In this document: positions 9,936 through 19,501 of the stretch, one piece after another | How the letters are laid out: every line of letters begins with the position of its first letter | How positions within the stretch are numbered: the stretch's first letter is position 1 | NCBI RefSeq assembly: GCF_000379765.1 | Contig: NZ_KB903431.1 | Location: forward strand, 1 to 64,000 | Source: Flexithrix dorotheae DSM 6795 | GTDB taxonomy: Bacteria > Bacteroidota > Bacteroidia > Cytophagales > Flammeovirgaceae | DNA length: 64,000 nt | Reading direction: 5' to 3' | Position numbers and translations under genes: made by a program | Notes under the pieces: model-generated | The model's database searches: none | Seen by the model: only the letters and a program-made list of their open reading frames with translations | What the model was told of the DNA's origin: nothing

Positions 9936-10550
9936 TTAAATTTCATGAGTATATCCTTCTGCAAACACGATAATACCAACCTGGATTACTCCTATAATAA
10001 AACCAAGAACTGCACCGGCAAGCTCAATGAATTTCAACTCCTTTTTAATTACCGCCATCAATAAACTTTCTAATTTTTCATTGGAAAAATTGTTCACCCT
10101 GTCATGGACTATTTTTTCAATATCAATATTCTCCACTTTACCTGTCATCTGATTCATCAGCTTTGGAATTAACTCATCCAACATTTCAGCGAGTTTTCCT
10201 TTAAACTGGTCGATCATTTTATCATTAAGAAACATGGCAATCATTGGGTTGGAATCCTTGAACTTTGTCCTCAGATAACTATCCAGCTGAACCAAAATGG
10301 TTTCCTTAATTTTTTCCCTATTTTCACCATTATCCAATTTATCTGAAATCATTTTGGGTGAAAATAAATCTCTTGCCACAATTCTTCCTAACCTTTCAGC
10401 AAGTACTGGCTTTCTTTTAGGGAAAATTCCCTGAAGTTTAAATAATCCAAAATTTCTTTCCTCTCTCGGGTGAAATAACATCTTCAAAGCAACATAATTT
10501 GTAAACCAACCAATTGCTGCCGAAATAAAAGGAATTATGTATAATACCAT
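9936..10550 (-). CDS. DUF445 family membrane protein
   Basis: 204 residues. An N-terminal membrane segment contains the family signature GWFTNYVALKMLFHPR and is followed by the LQGIFPKRKPVLAERLG stretch. A long amphipathic helical middle and a C-terminal membrane helix (about 180-198) complete it. This matches short DUF445 (YheB/YjiN-like) proteins, whose biochemical role is unknown. The two membrane anchors at either end place the helical region on one side of the inner membrane. It is likely monocistronic: the DinB gene upstream is 105 bp away on the same strand. Confidence 0.8.
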   Translation of the reverse strand: MVLYIIPFISAAIGWFTNYVALKMLFHPREERNFGLFKLQGIFPKRKPVLAERLGRIVARDLFSPKMISDKLDNGENREKIKETILVQLDSYLRTKFKDSNPMIAMFLNDKMIDQFKGKLAEMLDELIPKLMNQMTGKVENIDIEKIVHDRVNNFSNEKLESLLMAVIKKELKFIELAGAVLGFIIGVIQVGIIVFAEGYTHEI

Positions 10551-10655
10551 CGTATTTTATAAACGCTTAATTCTAATCTGATTTTTGGATTGCAATAATA
10601 ATCCATATCCTCAATATTGACAATTAGAATTTTCCAGGAAAATGGTATTTTTCCA

Positions 10656-11180
10656 TTATCCCTTCTTATTTAGATTTATGCCACCATAATAATTTAGATC
10701 AATCTCTTTTTTCAATTTTACAAAATAAGATATTTGCCCGACATGGTAAGAAAAATGCTCGATTACATGAATAATAATACTGAGTTTTGTTTCTCTAAAC
10801 CCTTGTACACCAACCTCCTGTATTAATTCTTCTACTGAAAGATGATTGATTACTTTTGAAACCTGGGACATCACTTTTTCCATGTTTTCTATTAATTCAG
10901 AGGCCGGAATGGGGCCTTTTTCATTAAATTCAGCAGAGCGATTCCTGGTATCCTCAAGTCCGCCAATCCCACTTAAAATATACTGGCTTACATTTCCACA
11001 TAAATGCAATACAAGGTTTCCTACACTATTCGATTCCGAATTAGGTTTGAGCCAGATTTCCTCATCTGTGAGTAAACCAAGACACTTAATCAATCTAGGG
11101 ACAGATTCTGAAAAAATCCTTCGTTTAAACTCTTCAATAATGTTTTGTAAAATGGCCTGGTTTAATGCATCGCTTTTCAT
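10656..11180 (-). CDS. DinB-family (DUF1572-like) putative metal-dependent protein
   Basis: 174 residues, all alpha-helical, about the size of DinB/YfiT four-helix bundles. Histidines sit where the family binds a metal: one in NLVLHLCGN on helix 2 and two in HVIEHFSYHVGQ on helix 4. DinB-like proteins include thiol transferases (bacillithiol and mycothiol S-transferases), but most are uncharacterised. The neighbours give no clue to a substrate. The ATG at 11180 starts just before a helix typical of the family. Confidence 0.75.
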   Translation of the reverse strand: MKSDALNQAILQNIIEEFKRRIFSESVPRLIKCLGLLTDEEIWLKPNSESNSVGNLVLHLCGNVSQYILSGIGGLEDTRNRSAEFNEKGPIPASELIENMEKVMSQVSKVINHLSVEELIQEVGVQGFRETKLSIIIHVIEHFSYHVGQISYFVKLKKEIDLNYYGGINLNKKG

Positions 11181-11283
11181 GAGTGAATTGAATAGGGTAG
11201 AAGATAATTCATGATTTAACTTAAGGTAATTTCTAATTCCATGTAGCTACAGAATTTAAAATAATATACTTTAGAGTTTTTAA

Positions 11284-11322
11284 TAAAAAAAGAGCTGTGA
11301 ATAAATTAAATCCACAGCTCTT
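11284..11322 (-). terminator. Intrinsic terminator downstream of floA
   Basis: A perfect 10-bp stem (AAGAGCTGTG at 11290-11299 against CACAGCTCTT at 11313-11322) with a 13-nt loop. On the minus strand it is followed by a run of Ts (A-run 11284-11290 on the plus strand). It lies 46 bp beyond the floA stop codon and so ends that transcript before the DinB gene. Confidence 0.8.
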
Positions 11323-11367
11323 AGAAAAAATATTTTTTGAATTAGAAAAAAAGGAAGCTTACACTAA

Positions 11368-12357
11368 TTAATCATCATCATCTTTTTTATCTGTTTTTTC
11401 CAACAATGGATCCGCAATAGAATCACGCATGGCTGTATCAGCCTGAATATTTTTCATCTTATAATAATCCATGATACCCAGTTGACCTTCCTTAAATGCA
11501 TGGGCGATTGCCAAAGGAATATCGGCTTCTGCTTCGATTACCTTAGCCCTTGAAGCCTGAGATTTAGCTTTCATTTCCTGCTCTACAGCTACCGCCATAG
11601 CTCTTCTTTCTTCAGCTTTAGCTTCTGCTACCTTTAGATCCGCATTGGCCTGGTCAATTTGAAGCTTTGCCCCAATATTATCTCCAACATCAATGTCGGC
11701 AATATCAATAGATAGAATCTCGAAAGCCGTTCCAGAATCCAGACCTTTTTCCAAAACCAGTTTAGATATTTTATCTGGATTTTCCAATACATCTTTATGC
11801 GAAGTGGATGAACCAATTGAGGTCACAATTCCTTCACCAACCCTTGCCAAAATAGTATCTTCTCCGGCTCCCCCAACCAACTGGGCAATATTTGCTCTTA
11901 CAGTTACCCTGGCCTGTGCTTTTAGTTGAATCCCATCCTGGGCAACAGCTGCTACAATAGGAGTATTAATTACCCTTGGGTTTACAGAAGTTTGAACGGC
12001 CTCAAATACATCCCTACCTGCCAAATCGATGGCGGCAGCCTGTTTAAAGGTAAGTTCTATATTGGCCTTGTCGGCAGAAATTAATGCCTTGATTACAGAA
12101 GGAACATGGCCACCTGCCAGGTAGTGTGTTTCCAAATCAGCTGTGGTTAAAACCAGACCGGCTTTTGTGGAATTTATTAATGATTCCACAATTACCCTTG
12201 GAGGGACTTTCCTCACCCTCATAAATACCAGCTGAAAAAGGCCAACATTTACCCCTGAAAAAATAGCAGTTATCCAAAGGTTTACAGGCACAAAATACAT
12301 GAAGACAAAAAAGCCAACAATGATAAGCGCCAGGTAAATTAAAATAGTAAATTCCAT
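11368..12357 (-). CDS. floA: Flotillin-like protein FloA (SPFH domain)
   Basis: 329 residues, the usual FloA (UPF0365/YqfA) length. The N-terminus has two short hydrophobic segments (about 4-22 and 29-47) forming a membrane hairpin. An SPFH/band-7 domain follows (about 60-220, with the conserved [20 protein letters not shown] stretch), then an Ala/Glu-rich coiled coil (about 225-285). FloA scaffolds functional membrane microdomains and influences membrane fluidity and the assembly of membrane complexes. The acidic KTDKKDDDD tail is notable but of unknown function. It is monocistronic, with its own terminator. Confidence 0.92.
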   Translation of the reverse strand: MEFTILIYLALIIVGFFVFMYFVPVNLWITAIFSGVNVGLFQLVFMRVRKVPPRVIVESLINSTKAGLVLTTADLETHYLAGGHVPSVIKALISADKANIELTFKQAAAIDLAGRDVFEAVQTSVNPRVINTPIVAAVAQDGIQLKAQARVTVRANIAQLVGGAGEDTILARVGEGIVTSIGSSTSHKDVLENPDKISKLVLEKGLDSGTAFEILSIDIADIDVGDNIGAKLQIDQANADLKVAEAKAEERRAMAVAVEQEMKAKSQASRAKVIEAEADIPLAIAHAFKEGQLGIMDYYKMKNIQADTAMRDSIADPLLEKTDKKDDDD

Positions 12358-12550
12358 TTTCTTAGTTTAAAAAGTAAGTAGATAATTTGATTATTTATAA
12401 AAAATCAAAGTCTGGAAAATCTTTAATAATTGAAAATCTAAAGTAATATTCTTTCAGGAATTATTATAATGTTTGTGTAATAAAGTTGGCATAAATTACA
12501 TTCTTTTTCACATGTTTTCTGTTAAATTAATTTTGTGATTTTTTTTTCAC

Positions 12551-13309
12551 TCAAAAATTAAAATTGGATACTGCTTCTCTCATCCTTCGGACCCTTTCCG
12601 GATCTGCAATAAGCAATTGATATTCTGTTTCTGGATTGGATTTCCCCAAAGAAATTGTGGGGTTCTTATATCGCATTTTACTTTCTTTTATGGTTTTTGC
12701 AGAAAAATGACATTCTGAAACTCCAGTTCCTTCAACAATTTCCAAAATATTATCTTCGTTTACCCCACCTCCAGGCATTATCGAAAGTTGATTCTTAGAC
12801 TTTTCTACCAATTTAGCAATTAGTTCTTTTCCATCTAAGGCGGAGGATTGTTGGCCTGAAGTTAATATCCTTTTTATGCCTGTTTGCTTTAATTCCTCAA
12901 GCCCAACTTCAGGGTCTTTGCAAAGATCAAATGCCCTGTGGAAAGTAACAGGTAAGGGATAGGCCAATTCCACAATCTCTTTGGTTTTTTCTATATCAAT
13001 ACTGCCATCGGAATGAAGAAACCCGATTACCACTCCGTCTATACCCAGGTTTTTCCCTATTTCAATATCTCTTTTGATAATTTCAAATTCGATTTCAGAA
13101 TACAGAAAATCACCAGGTCTTGGCCGAAAGATAACAAAAAGTTCCAATTCAAGATGCTTTCGAGCCATGGCTATAGTTCCATAACTAGGTGTGGTTCCTC
13201 CTTCAAATAAATTATCGCATAATTCCACTCGGTCTGCTCCACCTGATTGAGCCTGCATGGCCGACTCAACAGAATTGACACAAACCTCAATCTGGAAATT
13301 TTTCCCCAT
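12551..13309 (-). CDS. cutC: CutC family copper homeostasis protein
   Basis: 252 residues. It has the CutC TIM-barrel signatures: an N-terminal IEVCVNSVESAMQAQSGGADRVELC, FVIFRPRPGDFLYS, VTFHRAFDL and the late ISIMPGGGV-type strand. The family was named for copper tolerance in E. coli, but its reaction is not firmly established. In this window it sits just downstream (same strand, 114 bp) of a GlcNAc-glycan degradation locus. A CutC near glycoside hydrolases is common in Bacteroidota and may point to a role outside copper handling; that is inference. Confidence 0.9.
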   Translation of the reverse strand: MGKNFQIEVCVNSVESAMQAQSGGADRVELCDNLFEGGTTPSYGTIAMARKHLELELFVIFRPRPGDFLYSEIEFEIIKRDIEIGKNLGIDGVVIGFLHSDGSIDIEKTKEIVELAYPLPVTFHRAFDLCKDPEVGLEELKQTGIKRILTSGQQSSALDGKELIAKLVEKSKNQLSIMPGGGVNEDNILEIVEGTGVSECHFSAKTIKESKMRYKNPTISLGKSNPETEYQLLIADPERVRRMREAVSNFNF

Positions 13310-13423
13310 TTCTGTCTTTTATGTGTTTACGTTAGAATTTTAATAAAATATGTGTGTAAAGTCAGGAGTTAGTTTGTAGTCAGGTAGAATTTGCCCGAGT
13401 TTTTCATCAGGCAAATAAATTAT

Positions 13424-16078
13424 TTATTTCACTAATTCCAGAGTTGCAAATCCGCTGGGGACATGAAAAACCTTCAGGTTCATGAAATCATAATATCGGT
13501 AATCTCCGGTTTTATCGTTCCGGTCATTTGTACATAGATTAATGCCAAGTTTTAAACCATTGGCAGGAGTTTTTCCAATTTCTTTCCACTTGATAGCTAC
13601 CTCCACCTGGTACCCCTTATCAATATCGGTTGCCTGGTTTATGGTCCCATTAATTTTCACTGCAGTTTTGGCTTTTCCATTCCACTTGCTGTTGTATTGT
13701 CCTTTAGCATCCAGGCCTCTGTCATCAATAATTGCATTGAGAACATTAATGTGATAGGCAATATCATCCCCTTCCCAGCTCTTTGATTTGTCCAGGTTGG
13801 CATCAATCAAAAATTCAACTCCATCGTCCATATGCAGACCTTCCTGATCTCTTTTTTTCTTTAAAGCCTGAAGGTTGGAGTTTTTTACATTAAAAGCGAT
13901 ATACAGATTTTCTTCATCCCATTTTAGGGCAAATTCAGTTTTGTCTTTCCAGTAATAATCATTTGGTACATAGGAATACCATTTGGCATCTTCCCATTCT
14001 GTAAGCTCCCCATCAATTTCAATTTCCTGACTGGTAAAATTTGCACTAAGTACAGCACTATGATATTTTACAAGTTTTTCAATTGCGTTCACCACTTGCA
14101 GTTCAGTCCGGCCTCCCTGTTTTCTGGCATTTTGCAAGATTTCCATGTGGTCATCAAATTGACCAATACCTGGTTTAAACCCTGGTTGCATTACCTCAAG
14201 ACCAATTTTGGCGATCCTGGAAAGGTTAGCCGATATTTCCTCCATTTCTTTTAAAGCCGGAGCTTTTACAATAATCTTTTCCAAAGCGGCATGGTTGTTT
14301 GCCCAAAGGCTAAGCCATTTTTTTATTTCTTCCACCTCTGCTTTTGATGGCTCATAAAGAAAAGTATTCACCAGTTTATTAAATTTTCTGGCTGCCGGAG
14401 CATCTGCATTGGCAGCATCAGCAGTGAGGGTAAATGGCGAATAACTTTGATACATAGTACCTCCAGGGTTCCTTGTATAAACTTTTAAGGGTTCAATCAC
14501 TTCAATTAAATTTTTCAGTGATTCAGTGTCATTTCCCCTGGTTAAATTCCGCATAATGATCTCTCTGGAGGTAATGTGTTTTAATCCTAATTCCTCCAAT
14601 TGCCTGCCTACTACTTCCATTCTTTTATACATGGACTCCACATCCTTTACATTTGCTGGTGACCAAAATCGCTCAGCAATCGCTGCTGATCTTGGCCAGA
14701 TTCTGGAATCCACCGTAAGCTGGGTTACCAGTTCTCCCCACTGGGTAGCTTCGCCTCCCAAAATATTATCCTTAACTTCTTCGGTTAAATTATTTCCCTC
14801 TGGTAAGGGATCATTCAGGTAATGGTGCCATGCCGGATGCATCAGGTCTATATAATAACCATTCGATAAGATAGCTTTGTAACCTTTTTGGGCTGCTTCA
14901 TACAATGATTCCTTTCCTCTCCAGGAATGAATAATAGCATTTTTGGGCAGGTCTGGTTGAAGAATTTCGTCCCAACCTACCATTTTCTTCCCCAGTGGCG
15001 TAAGAATTTCTAAAAGTCTATTATTGAAATAACCCTGCAATTCATGATTATCCTTTAATCCCTTTTCTTTCATGAATTTTTGAATATCGGCATTATTATC
15101 CCAGTCATGACCTTCATTTTCATCTCCTCCTATATGAAAATATTCATCGGGAAACAAAGGAGCCATTTCCTGGAAAAGATTGGTAAGGAATTCATAAGTT
15201 TTTTCATTTGTGGGATCCAGAGTTGGATCAAATATTCCTGCATTTCTTTCAATTACATATGGTCCTGGAGCGCTTCCTAATTCCGGATAACCTACAAGAA
15301 TAGCAGTAGCATGGCCAGGTACATCAAATTCCGGCATCACTCTTATTCCCCTTTCACCGGCATATTTTACAATATCTTTTATTTCCTGTTGGGTATAATA
15401 ATTGCCATCGGATCCCAATTCATGCAATTTGGGATAAACTTTGCTTTCAACCCTAAAGCCCTGATTATCACATAAGTGGAAATGTAAAACATTCATTTTA
15501 ACAGCCGACATCGCATCGAGATTTCTTTTTATTACCTCTACAGGCAGAAAATGTCTTGCCGGATCCATCATTATTCCCCTCCAGGCAAATCTTGGCTCAT
15601 CAATGATCTCGATAGCCGGGAAATAAAATCCCAACTCATCTACTGCCAGTAATTGCAAAAGGGTTTCCAACCCATGCATGGCTCCAAAATCTGTCCCTGC
15701 TTCTAAACTGATTTTTTGAGCGGTAACTGTAAGTTTATAGGATTCATTTTCAAAAAGCTTTAATTCTCCATTTTGCTTGGCAGATATTACCAGTGACGCA
15801 TCTTGCTTATTGTCATTTTCGGATAAAAATCCCTGTTTAAAAAACATTCCTGTTCTGCCATCAAGTCTTCTTAAAAATCTGGTAGTTGCGGCATATAATT
15901 TTTGCTGTCCTTTAGAATTTTGAAAAGAAACCGTAAAAGATTTGTCAATCCTGAATTTTCCATTTTGCAGGGTAGCATTAGCAGGGTAAGGCATCAGATT
16001 CAATGATTCATGAACCTGGGAAGAAACCGAAAAATGTAATAATACCAGTATTAAAACTGTGAAAAAGCTTTTTTTCAT
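13424..16078 (-). CDS. Secreted GH20 beta-N-acetylhexosaminidase with C-terminal CBM9-like domain
   Basis: 884 residues. A signal peptide (about 1-20, ending VSSQ) precedes a GH20b alpha/beta domain (to about 155). The GH20 TIM barrel (about 160-500) carries the catalytic Asp-Glu pair in HIGGDENEG (about Asp319-Glu320), the substrate-assisted mechanism of the family. Helical and linker regions follow, and from about residue 680 a CBM9-like sandwich (begins EIDGELTEWEDAKW). It removes terminal GlcNAc or GalNAc from chitooligosaccharides or glycoprotein glycans in the periplasm or on the surface. It heads the path glycan to GlcNAc to MFS uptake to NagB encoded by neighbours on the same strand. 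Confidence 0.93.
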   Translation of the reverse strand: MKKSFFTVLILVLLHFSVSSQVHESLNLMPYPANATLQNGKFRIDKSFTVSFQNSKGQQKLYAATTRFLRRLDGRTGMFFKQGFLSENDNKQDASLVISAKQNGELKLFENESYKLTVTAQKISLEAGTDFGAMHGLETLLQLLAVDELGFYFPAIEIIDEPRFAWRGIMMDPARHFLPVEVIKRNLDAMSAVKMNVLHFHLCDNQGFRVESKVYPKLHELGSDGNYYTQQEIKDIVKYAGERGIRVMPEFDVPGHATAILVGYPELGSAPGPYVIERNAGIFDPTLDPTNEKTYEFLTNLFQEMAPLFPDEYFHIGGDENEGHDWDNNADIQKFMKEKGLKDNHELQGYFNNRLLEILTPLGKKMVGWDEILQPDLPKNAIIHSWRGKESLYEAAQKGYKAILSNGYYIDLMHPAWHHYLNDPLPEGNNLTEEVKDNILGGEATQWGELVTQLTVDSRIWPRSAAIAERFWSPANVKDVESMYKRMEVVGRQLEELGLKHITSREIIMRNLTRGNDTESLKNLIEVIEPLKVYTRNPGGTMYQSYSPFTLTADAANADAPAARKFNKLVNTFLYEPSKAEVEEIKKWLSLWANNHAALEKIIVKAPALKEMEEISANLSRIAKIGLEVMQPGFKPGIGQFDDHMEILQNARKQGGRTELQVVNAIEKLVKYHSAVLSANFTSQEIEIDGELTEWEDAKWYSYVPNDYYWKDKTEFALKWDEENLYIAFNVKNSNLQALKKKRDQEGLHMDDGVEFLIDANLDKSKSWEGDDIAYHINVLNAIIDDRGLDAKGQYNSKWNGKAKTAVKINGTINQATDIDKGYQVEVAIKWKEIGKTPANGLKLGINLCTNDRNDKTGDYRYYDFMNLKVFHVPSGFATLELVK

Positions 16079-16137
16079 GGAGTTAATTTAAATGTGTTTA
16101 AAATGTTTTAAAGAAGGCGGATAATTTATTTCTTCCC

Positions 16138-17118
16138 TCAATATTTCATTTTATGGTTAGCATCTTTTAGAATTTTAGTTTTTGGGTCTTTTACGGCATA
16201 GTTAAATCCATTATAGATGCTATAAGCTCCGTAATCCCCAGCTTTATTTAAAGCTAAAAATCCTACTTGAATGTCTTTCAGGTTTTTATGTCTTGACATG
16301 ATTCTTTCAACTGCAATTTTGCAGGCTTCTTCAGGACTTTTTCCATTCCTCATATTTTCAACCACAATGGCACTGCCGGCAATTTTGATAACTTCTTCAC
16401 CTACACCAGTGGCTACAGCTCCTCCAATTTCATTATCCACAAATAGGCCAGCTCCAATTAAGGGTGAATCTCCAACCCTTCCATGAATTTTATAAGCCAT
16501 CCCACTGGTGGTACAGGCACCAGAAATGTCCCCATTTTTATCTAAAGCCAACATTCCAATAGTATCGTGGTTTTCGATATTCACAATTGGTTTGTATTTA
16601 GCTTCTTTCAGCCATTTTTTCCAGGCGGCTTCGGACTCTGGTGTAAGTAAATTTTCCTTTTTAAAACCCTGAGAAAGGGCAAATTGAAAAGCTCCTTCTC
16701 CTACCAGCATCACGTGAGGGGTTTCTTCCATTACCTTTCTGGCTACAGCAATGGGACTTTTGATGTGTTCCAAAAATGCCACTGAACCGCAATTTCCCAA
16801 CTCGTCCATAATGCAGGCATCCAGGGTTACTTTCCCTTCTCTGTCAGGCAGGCCTCCATAGCCCACACTGGTTTCCTTCGGGTCAGATTCAGGTACCTGA
16901 ACTCCTGCTTCTACTGCATCGAGGGCTCTGCCTCCGGTTTCCAATATTTTCCAGGCAGCTTCATTGGCAGCCATCCCAAAGTTCCAGGTGCTGACCACCA
17001 CCGGTTTATTGATTTCGATATTTGATTTGGAAAATGAATTTAGGGGATACTGAGTCCCTAATACTGTTGCACCTAAAGTTGCGGTTTGAATAAATTTTCG
17101 TCTTCCTTTTTTTTGCAT
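16138..17118 (-). CDS. N4-(beta-N-acetylglucosaminyl)-L-asparaginase, Tat-exported
   Basis: 326 residues of the Ntn-hydrolase (family 2 asparaginase) type. A twin-arginine signal (RRKFIQTATLG) starts the protein. The autocleavage/nucleophile Thr is in HDTIGMLALD, and the SGMAYKIHGRVGDSPLIGAG stretch forms the substrate pocket. The enzyme splits the GlcNAc-Asn bond of N-glycoproteins. Together with the GH20 gene 59 bp away it would strip GlcNAc from N-linked glycans, so the locus may feed on glycoproteins as well as on chitin. Export by Tat puts it in the periplasm. Confidence 0.9.
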   Translation of the reverse strand: MQKKGRRKFIQTATLGATVLGTQYPLNSFSKSNIEINKPVVVSTWNFGMAANEAAWKILETGGRALDAVEAGVQVPESDPKETSVGYGGLPDREGKVTLDACIMDELGNCGSVAFLEHIKSPIAVARKVMEETPHVMLVGEGAFQFALSQGFKKENLLTPESEAAWKKWLKEAKYKPIVNIENHDTIGMLALDKNGDISGACTTSGMAYKIHGRVGDSPLIGAGLFVDNEIGGAVATGVGEEVIKIAGSAIVVENMRNGKSPEEACKIAVERIMSRHKNLKDIQVGFLALNKAGDYGAYSIYNGFNYAVKDPKTKILKDANHKMKY

Positions 17119-17284
17119 AGAAGATTATTGTTAATAAGAAATTGTAACTCTTTGTAAAAATTATCTGCTTATGTAATTTCTCCCTCTGCAGGGATACAGC
17201 CCAAAAGACTGAATTAAAAATTTGCCCACTTCACATCTTGCCAGGCAAAGAAGCAATTCACTTATTTGTTGTAAGAAGAGAAAC

Positions 17285-17315
17285 AAGGGAGGTTTTTACA
17301 GAAAATTCCTCCCTT
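17285..17315 (-). terminator. Intrinsic terminator downstream of nagB
   Basis: Stem AAGGGAGG (17285-17292) with CCTCCCTT (17308-17315), extended by T/A pairs. On the minus strand it is followed by a T-rich stretch. It lies 20 bp after the NagB stop codon, so NagB and the asparaginase are probably not one strong transcript. Confidence 0.7.
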
Positions 17316-17334
17316 TCTTAAGAATCTAAATCGA

Positions 17335-19266
17335 TTAAAACAAATATCTCTTAAAAGCCTCCATCGCCTCGTATTCTGCCATTCCCAACTGATTGTAAAG
17401 TTCTGCAGTTTTTCTGTTTCTGTCCTCAGCCCTTTGCCAGAATTCTCTGGTATCCGAACCGGGGAATAAAGGCCTGTCCTTTTGAGACTGATGCTTAAAT
17501 ACGGCTCTCCTTTTTCTCAACAATTCTTCAGGACTAATAGGCACTGCCATTTCAATATCTTCTACATCCCATTCGGCCCATGCTCCTCTGTACAACCAAA
17601 CCCAGCAGTCTTTTGTCCAGGCTTCTTTTTTCAGTCGGTCTAATGCCCTGAATATGGCTTCCAAACAAACTCTGTGGGTACCATGAGGATCTGATAAATC
17701 TCCGGCAGCATATATTTGATGGGGCTTTATTTCCTGTAGCAAGTCAATAATGACCTGGATATCTTCTTCACCCAATGGCTTTTTCTTAACCAGGCCTGTT
17801 TCATAAAATGGCATGTCAAGGAAATGCGCTTTTTTGTCGCTTAAGCCTACAAACCGGCAACCAGCTTTGGCTTCTCCTCTTCGGATTAATCCCTTTATTT
17901 TTTGAACCTCAGGGGAATCAATATCACCGGGTTTTTTAGCTTTGATGTCGTCTACCACTTTCGAAAGTAACTGCCCCGCATTTTCTTCCTCAAAATTAAA
18001 GGCATCACTATAATCTCTCACGAAATCAGCAAATCTGACTACATCATCATCAAAAACCGCAATGTTCCCTGAAGTTTGGTAAGCTACATGCACATCGTGG
18101 CCCTGGTCAACCAGCCTGATAAAGGTTCCTCCCATAGAAATCACATCATCATCCGGGTGTGGACTGAAGATCACCACTTTTTTCTTATCGGGTTTAGCCC
18201 GCTCTGGTCGGTAGGTATCATCCGCATTGGGTTTCCCACCAGGCCAGCCGGTAATGGTATGTTGCAATTCGTTGAAGATCCGAATATTGATTTCGTAAGC
18301 ATTCCCATGGCTGGCAATTAAATCGCTCAGGCCATTATCATTATAATCCCTGTCAGTTAATTTAAGAATTGGTTTTTTAACTCTCTGGCACAACCAAAGT
18401 ACAGCCCTTTTGGCCAATAAACTGTCAAACTCACAAACCTCCACCAACCAGGGCGTTTTCACTCTCGTAAGGTCGGCAGATGCAGGTTCATCCAGAATTA
18501 CCGTTGTATTTGGATGATTTTGCAGGTAAGTTGCGGGTACATGATCAGAGATTTTTCCCTCAATAGTTTTTTGAATAATGGAAGATTTGCCTTCCCCCCA
18601 GGCCATTAGAATAATTCTTCTGGCGTTCATAATGGTACCTACACCCATAGTAATTGCCCTTCTGGGTACATTTTCTTCAGCGAAAAAATCACTGGCAGCA
18701 TCTATTCTTGTAATGGAGTCCAGCGTAATCATCCTTGTTTTGGAATGAATGCCTGAACCTGGTTCGTTAAATCCAATATGGCCGGTTCGACCAATGCCCA
18801 AAATTTGCAAATCTATTCCACCGTAGTACTGGATTTTTTCTTCATATTTCCTGCAAAAGGAATGAACCTTGTCCAGGGAAAGTGTACCATCAGGAATATG
18901 GATGTTTTCTTTCAGAATATCTACATGGTCGAATAAATATTCATTCATAAACCGCACGTAGCTCTGAAGTGCCTCTGGCTGAATAGGGTAATATTCATCC
19001 AGGTTGAAGGTAATTACGTTGCGGAAGCTGAGTCCCTCTTCCTTGTGCATTCTCACTAGTTCCCCGTAAACCCTTGTAGGAGAAGAACCTGTAGCTAGTC
19101 CCAGCACACATTTTTCTCCTTTACTGCTTTTCTTTCTTATTAATTCGGCAATTTCCTGAGCAATAGCTACAGAAGCAGAAACAGAATCTGCAAAAATCTC
19201 TGTATGGATTCTTTCAAATTTTCTGTTTTCAATGGCGCCAATTTCTTTGTGTTGAATTAAACTCAT
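17335..19266 (-). CDS. nagB: Glucosamine-6-phosphate deaminase fused to PIG-L-type domain
   Basis: 643 residues. Residues about 1-270 are a NagB deaminase: GLATGSSPTRVYGEL phosphate loop, TFNLDEYY with the catalytic Asp, and GIGRTGHIGFNEPGSG. They convert glucosamine-6-P to fructose-6-P and ammonia. After a linker, residues about 365-640 form a PIG-L/LmbE-like domain starting with the zinc motif FSPHPDDDVISMGG (His370) and carrying a second site near SDPHGTHRVC. The fusion is a known Bacteroidota form; the PIG-L part could be a deacetylase acting on GlcNAc-6-P or related sugars. No separate NagA is visible here, which fits that idea but does not prove it. It acts in the cytoplasm downstream of the MFS transporter. 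Confidence 0.93.
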   Translation of the reverse strand: MSLIQHKEIGAIENRKFERIHTEIFADSVSASVAIAQEIAELIRKKSSKGEKCVLGLATGSSPTRVYGELVRMHKEEGLSFRNVITFNLDEYYPIQPEALQSYVRFMNEYLFDHVDILKENIHIPDGTLSLDKVHSFCRKYEEKIQYYGGIDLQILGIGRTGHIGFNEPGSGIHSKTRMITLDSITRIDAASDFFAEENVPRRAITMGVGTIMNARRIILMAWGEGKSSIIQKTIEGKISDHVPATYLQNHPNTTVILDEPASADLTRVKTPWLVEVCEFDSLLAKRAVLWLCQRVKKPILKLTDRDYNDNGLSDLIASHGNAYEINIRIFNELQHTITGWPGGKPNADDTYRPERAKPDKKKVVIFSPHPDDDVISMGGTFIRLVDQGHDVHVAYQTSGNIAVFDDDVVRFADFVRDYSDAFNFEEENAGQLLSKVVDDIKAKKPGDIDSPEVQKIKGLIRRGEAKAGCRFVGLSDKKAHFLDMPFYETGLVKKKPLGEEDIQVIIDLLQEIKPHQIYAAGDLSDPHGTHRVCLEAIFRALDRLKKEAWTKDCWVWLYRGAWAEWDVEDIEMAVPISPEELLRKRRAVFKHQSQKDRPLFPGSDTREFWQRAEDRNRKTAELYNQLGMAEYEAMEAFKRYLF

Positions 19267-19419
19267 GGTAATGGTTAGAAAATTTTAAGTATTCAATTAA
19301 ATAAATTTCTCGCTTGAAAAGCCTTCGGATTTATTTTTTCCCAAGGACCTACAAACTAAAATCAGGTTCAGGTATTTGATTGAAGAATCACACTGCAAAT
19401 AATTACTATATTTTTTTAA

Positions 19420-19451
19420 AATATAAATAGGAGGAAGCCAAAGCTTCCTCC
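19420..19451 (-). terminator. Intrinsic terminator downstream of the sugar transporter
   Basis: A perfect 9-bp GC-rich stem (GGAGGAAGC at 19430-19438, GCTTCCTCC at 19443-19451) with a 4-nt loop, followed on the minus strand by an AT-rich stretch. It lies 50 bp past the transporter stop codon and separates it from nagB. Confidence 0.7.
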
Positions 19452-19501
19452 AAGATTGATAGTTAAATAAATAGGGAAAAGATTTTAAAATAATTCATAC
19501 A